NCBI GenBank assembly: GCA_911728435.2
Contig: OU452201.1
Location: forward strand, 29,946,001-30,010,000
Length of the DNA: 64,000 nt
Reading direction: 5' to 3'
Origin: Apoderus coryli
Taxonomy: Eukaryota > Arthropoda > Insecta > Coleoptera > Attelabidae
The position numbers were made by a program, and so were the translations under genes. Positions 59,274 through 64,000 of this stretch are shown here, piece by piece (within the stretch, counting starts at the first letter, position 1; each line of letters begins with the position of its first letter). The notes beneath the pieces were generated by a model that saw nothing but the letters and a program-made list of their open reading frames with translations, was not told where the DNA came from and did not search any database.

Positions 59274-59518
59274 AACCGTATAAATCACCAGCAGCATCCA
59301 CAACAATATAATAATCCAGTAATAAAGAATGAACCAACTTGTCATAATCCACAACCGACAGTACCTCAATATGCTACACAAAAGAAACGTTTATTGGCCA
59401 AAGCACAATCTGAATGTATGTTGAATGTCGCTACCAAACAGGAACCGGGAACTGAATATTATAATCAACATTGCGGCGCTTCGTGTAAGGAACAAGCTGC
59501 ACCGTACCACTATTCTGG
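59274..59518 (+). CDS. Hipk: Hipk exon: C-terminal region
   Basis: The exon is 245 bp with a TTTTGCAG acceptor and a GTAAGT donor and ends in phase 2. It encodes NRINHQQHPQQYNNPVIKNE and the block QKKRLLAKAQSECMLNV, conserved among insect HIPKs as far as I recall, ending HYSG. The upstream 300 bp intron contains a hammerhead-like relic (see 59085-59160). Confidence 0.93.
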
Positions 59519-59703
59519 GTAAGTATTCACTCTATTTTGCTCTCCTTAACAGTTATTATCATTTCCACTTATAAAGGCGTTACCCATCTGGCGGTCGGTT
59601 TAATTTACAAGTTGATAACTCGGCCTGCAGTTACTTATGTGTTATAAAATTTTCGTATCCTAAAAAATATTGATCTAAATTGGTTTATTAATTACTATTT
59701 CAG

Positions 59704-59986
59704 TCAAGATCAAGTGGGTTATATACCAAGCGATAAACGTGTGTCTTGGGCGCCAGCTCCACCCGTCGCCCATAACCCTACAAATTCGTCGTCTTCATCC
59801 TCACGTCGACATTCTACAGTGCCAGTGGCCAGCTTAAGAGAATATGCGATACCAGCAAATACACAAGCACATCCAGAATATTTCCAGCCACCTGCGGCAC
59901 ACACTACGACGTCCAGAGACCAACACTTGTTGGCACCAGTAAAGAATTGGGGACCACCGCAACCGGTTGCTCAAGGATACAGGTAG
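59704..59986 (+). CDS. Hipk: Hipk exon: C-terminal tail, probable last exon
   Basis: The exon starts after a TTTCAG acceptor with the single base that completes the split Gly codon. It encodes DQVGYIPSDKRVSWAPAPP, a poly-Ser stretch, REYAIPANTQAHPEYFQPP and LLAPVKNWGPPQPVAQGYR, and meets a TAG at 59984. The same bases, AG followed by GTAGGG, could be a splice donor, so this may be the end of the protein or an internal exon with the C-terminus further right. No clean AATAAA was found in the first 300 bp after the stop. I favour the stop because nothing coding and HIPK-like is visible to the window end. Confidence 0.8.
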
Positions 59987-60671
59987 GGTAGAAACTCTTC
60001 ATATTACATATTTTAATATTATTTAACAACTGTTTAACTATGAAACAAGGAGGAAGATAAATATTTAGTCCTAGGTATATAATTGGTGGTTTTCAAAGAC
60101 CTTAATAACACAGAAGACAAAATATTTCATTGATAACGTGCTTTCAAACACGATCCAACATTACTTGTAAACAAGTAATGTGTGAGAGAGAGAAAGACTT
60201 ATCCTTGTCGGCTTGAAGTTGTTCATTGGCAACGTTGTAATCTGTGCGGTATGCGTTCTGCCGCCAGTGGCGTACTAATCGCTGACTGCTTTTGAAGTGC
60301 GTACCGGGTATTCCATCAAGGGTGGACAGGTAGCATATCTCAGGAAATAATAGTCGTAGGCCAATGGGAAAAAATTCTTTTAGGGAAATTCACCATGGGA
60401 AATCGATGGCAATAGTTTTTTAGTTCCTAACTATACTGCTAGGGGGCGTAATAGATACAGTAATGCGAAAAATGAATTTTTATTGAAAATTTCGCAATAT
60501 AAGTTAGAAAAACAATACTACCACAGTAATGCTACTGAGATTTAGCATCTTTTTGGTGTATCACTTTTTATTGTGCGGCTTGAAATAAAGGCAGCAGGGA
60601 AGGACGAAATTTTACCTATGATAATGTGTATAACTTTGGTTTGGCTTAACCGAATTTATCAATCTAATTTT
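59987..60671. other. Possible Hipk 3' UTR or downstream sequence
   Basis: No clear AATAAA in the first 300 bp; AATAAAG occurs near 60583. GGTATTCCATCAAGGGTGG near 60308 looks like a transposon end, but no partner was found. No coding frame. Confidence 0.4.
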
Positions 60672-61565
60672 TATTTAGTTTTCTTTTCTTGAGCCTTATT
60701 TCTTCAATATTTAGATTTGAAAACTTCTTAGGATGAGGCTCACAAATTACAACGACAGGTTAAATAACGCCTTGTTATTTATTGTCAAACATTTTTAAAA
60801 AACACAACGTTTCGGCAACATACATCCGTTGCCTTCTTCAGGTAATTTACATACTAAAAATAAAATAATAAACACAATTTACACATGAACAGTTAGGTAC
60901 AAACAATTTACATAAAAGTTACATGATATTATTCTTATCTATAGTTTTAGAAAGTACAATTATTATAATTTTGTGTTGTTCTTACCAAAAATCGTCCAGT
61001 GGACAAACTAGTGTTCTCTTTTGTATTATAGTGTTTGAGTGCTATATGTGCATTAGTCGGTATAAAATATCTATCATTTTTTTTTTCCCCGTTGGCACTT
61101 TTTTGTCGTAATCGACAGAATAGGTGTTCGACAAAAAAGTGCCAACGGGGAAAAAAAAAAATGATAGATATTTTATACCGACTAATGCACATATAGCACT
61201 CAAACACTATAATACAAAAGAGAACACTAGTTTGTCCACTGGACGATTTTTGGTAAGAACAACACAAAATTATAATAATTGTACTTTCTAAAACTATAGA
61301 TAAGAATAATATCATGTAACTTTGATGTAAATTGTTTGTACCTAACTGTTCATGTGTAAATTGTGTTTATTATTTTATTTTTAGTATGTAAATTACCTGA
61401 AGAAGGCAACGGATGTATGTTGCCGAAACGTTGTGTTTTTTAAAAATGTTTGACAATAAATAACAAGGCGTTATTTAACCTGTCGTTGTAATTTGTGAGC
61501 CTCATCCTAAGAAGTTTTCAAATCTAAATATTGAAGAAATAAGGCTCAAGAAAAGAAAACTAAAT
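60672..61565. repeat. Head-to-head terminal repeats of a Penelope-like element
   Basis: Left arm 60672-61108 and right arm 61129-61565 are almost perfect inverted copies (about 437 bp) around a 20-nt spacer. The arms carry ACACAACGTTTCGGCAAC and, at the ends, CTTTTCTTGAGCC. The element's protein starts just right of the right arm. Inverted terminal repeats are a known feature of Penelope-like elements. Confidence 0.92.
61390..61440 (+). ncRNA. Hammerhead ribozyme motif in the Penelope-like repeat
   Basis: CTGAAGA (61397-61403), stem II GGCAAC (61405-61410) pairing with GTTGCC (61419-61424), then GAAA (61425-61428) and CGTTGTG. All core positions are present. The mirror copy lies on the minus strand at about 60800-60845. 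Known in Penelope-like elements; activity is not shown here. Confidence 0.7.
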
Positions 61566-61638
61566 ATAAATGACATGGGTGAAAATATGTCCTCAGTCTA
61601 TACTACAATTAGACAACATCACGGAGTACAGGTAATGA

Positions 61639-64000
61639 ACAAATGCAAGGAATATACAAAATATCTACGAAGAATCGCAAACCAAAAAAAACCGAAAAAT
61701 ATTTCTACTGCGTTGCAAATGCGAAAACATCACGCCAACTTTTTTAAAAGTCAATTTGAAACACCTAGAACCAACGTGTGCGTTTCTCCAAAATCGTTTC
61801 AATAATATTGTAAAAGAATTCAAACAGAAATGCTTGAACATCTTAATTAGTGACAACCACCATAATTTAAATAACCTTTTAAAATCAAAAGAACAATTTG
61901 AGTGTTATATGCGTACCATTTTACCCAATCACACATTAGATCAGTTATTGAATTGCGAAAAAAATAAATACGAAAATTTTTTCAAAAAAATAAAACAAAA
62001 AAATATTAAAAAAATTCAAAAATTACTTAACCCCGAACCTGACCCACATAAAGCACAAGAAAATTTCATTGAAAATTTAACAGATACTATAATTCCAATG
62101 GACGTCCAAAAAGTTCTGTCATTGGGCCCGAATTTTGCCTTACGTACAGAGCAATTACATGAAAACGATTGCCATCAAATCATTTCCAGTGTAGAAAAAG
62201 TACTAACAAATGTTAACACCACACAAAAAAACGAAATCAGATTAGAAGTTAATAATGTTATTACAAACCATAAAAGACAAAACAAAAAACACAAAGATAA
62301 AACTGAAATACAACTGCAACACAATGTAAGAAAAACTAAAACATTTCTAAAAGAGAATCCAGATATTGTGGTATTATTACCGGACAAGACAAATAAAACT
62401 GTTATTATGACTAAAAATGACTATACGAGAAAAATGCACAACTTACTGGACGACACATCTACATACGAACAAATCAACAGGGACCCAACAAATATATACC
62501 AATCTAAACACAACAATATTATAAAAAACTGGGAGGACAAGGGTTATATATCACCTACTACATCAACGAAATTAAAAATACACAATGCAATACCCCCCAA
62601 ACTCTATGGGCTGCCAAAGTTACATAAAGAGAGTATACCACTTAGACCAATAGTATCTTGTACCCAAGCGCCTACTAAGCCTCTTTCAGACTTTTTAAAA
62701 TCTATACTAAAAAATATTATAAATAAAAATGATTATTACATAAAAGATTCATTTGATTTCAAAAATAAACTTAATAATATAAACATTCCAAAAGACCACT
62801 CACTAATCTCCCTAGATGTTGTCTCACTCTATACCAACATACCGATTGACCTGGCAACATCAATAATTGAAAAAAAATGGTCCGAAATCGAAAAATTTAC
62901 TGACATACCTAAAATTGAATTCAAAGAAGCGATCAATTTCACTTTATCTTCAACGTATTTCGAATTCCAACAACAAATTTACAAGCAGATTGATGGTGTT
63001 GCCATGGGTGCATCGATATCTAGTGTGGTGGCTCAATTGGTGATGGAAGATTTAGAAACCAATATCATAGAGTCCCTCCATTTCAAACCGGTGTTTTTTT
63101 ATAGATATGTCGACGATTGCATTGCCCTAGTACCTACCAAAGAAATTGATAACATGAAAAATGCATTTAACTCATATCACCCCAGTTTACAATTCACTGT
63201 CGAATTGGAAAACAACAATACACTTAGCTTCTTAGACTTAACATTAATAAACATCAACAACCAAATTAAAACAAAATGGTATACCAAACCTACTTGGTCC
63301 AGTCGGTACACAAACTTCTTCTCAAACCATCCTCTTAATCAAAAAAAAAGCGTCGTGATAGGATTAGCGGACAGAGCAATTAAATTAACAGATCCGGAGT
63401 ATCGAACAGAAACTATAGAAAAAGCAAAGTCTGCCCTTTATAAGAACAACTACCCCAAAAAGTTAGTAGATAAAATATTTACGAAACGTATACACAAACT
63501 GTACAATGGAAGTGATACTAGTCCAAATAATAACCCTTCCACTGGGTATGTGTCAATACCATATGTTACCGGACTTGCCGAAAACTTAAAGAATAAATTA
63601 AAAAAATATAATATCATAACATGTTATAGGAATGCAAATATATTAAAAACTCATATATATTCAAAAATAAAATCCAAAACACCAACAATGAAGAACACTC
63701 ATGTGGTATACAAAATTCCATGCAAAGATTGTGACGCAACATACATTGGACAAACCAAACAATACCTAGGAAAAAGATTAAGTAATCACAAAAACCCTAA
63801 CTCAGGAGAGACCGCCCTAAAAAAACATTGCGAATCACTAAAACACCAATTCGATTTTGATGGTACCACAATATTAACAAAAGAAAAAGATAGGAAAAAA
63901 AGAGAGATACTGGAAATGATCCATATTAAAAAAGATCAGAGTAGTGTCAATGACAGAACGGACATTCAATACCTAAGCCATATTTATAATAACATACTAT
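61639..64000 (+). CDS. Penelope-like element protein: RT plus GIY-YIG endonuclease, runs off the window
   Basis: A frame open from 61639 to the last base (787 codons). N-terminal KIFLLRCKCENITPTFLKV is typical of Penelope-like proteins. The RT includes KLYGLPKLHKESIPLRPIVS, LISLDVVSLYTNIPIDLAT, IDGVAMGASISSVVAQLVME and FFYRYVDDCIALVP with the catalytic YVDD. The C-terminus has a GIY-YIG-type endonuclease: HVVYKIPCKDCDATYIGQTK then YLGKRLSNHKN and a Glu in REILEMIHIKK. No stop interrupts it. The start is unclear: an upstream frame (MSSVYTTIRQHH, 61584) is in a different phase and the first in-frame ATG is at 61909. The stop lies beyond the window. Confidence 0.9.

Noticed and set aside
60923..61315. 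Identical small proteins on both strands
   Set aside because: An artefact of the 437-bp inverted repeat; no independent coding evidence.

Overview
The window is AT-rich animal nuclear DNA, almost certainly from an insect with a large, transposon-filled genome. The support is a split metazoan kinase gene with canonical GT-AG introns, together with mariner/Tc1, hAT, Transib, Penelope-like and insect-type LINE relics. I cannot resolve the order. No prokaryotic, organellar, CRISPR or viral coding region was seen.

The one host gene I recognise is Hipk (homeodomain-interacting protein kinase) on the + strand. Thirteen exons between 13454 and 59986 join in frame to about 989 codons. They cover the glycine loop, the complete DYRK-like kinase domain, the HIPK middle region, the SUMO-interaction motif and a low-complexity C-terminus. 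The N-terminal exon or exons lie outside the window or were not recognised. The introns run from 62 bp to 8.6 kb, and the long ones are long because of nested transposons.

Layout. 1-13453 (upstream intron or 5' flank): a Crypton-like relic, a mariner with an intact transposase (1533-3623), a LINE relic, a mariner broken by a Transib (4655-7762), and assorted repeats. 13570-22183: a mariner sitting in the centre of a palindrome, a LINE holding a hAT MITE, and a deleted long-TIR mariner. 22496-30362: a hAT transposase gene split by LINEs nested up to three deep, plus an unexplained glutamine-rich segment between direct repeats. 30667-36137: Penelope-type terminal repeats with hammerhead motifs, a LINE with clean target duplications, and a dead irritans-type mariner. 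36751-42364: a mariner relic, a LINE split by a solo LTR, a long hairpin, and a complete DNA transposon with an intact 566-residue protein whose superfamily I cannot name. 42554-46524: a LINE fragment and a LINE interrupted by a tandem-repeat element. 46783-53436: LINEs, a second LTR, and another mariner inside a palindrome. 54229-58589: one LINE inserted into a related LINE. Downstream of the last exon, 60672-64000 holds a Penelope-like element with head-to-head terminal repeats and an RT plus GIY-YIG frame that stays open to the window edge.

The main unusual signals are: two independent mariners, each inserted at the central TA of a long palindrome; the unclassified 39890-42301 transposon with an apparent DDE-type core; a Transib whose ends read CACAGTG, the RAG heptamer, flanked by CGTCG duplications; and repeated hammerhead-ribozyme motifs in Penelope-type repeats, including a worn one inside a short Hipk intron.
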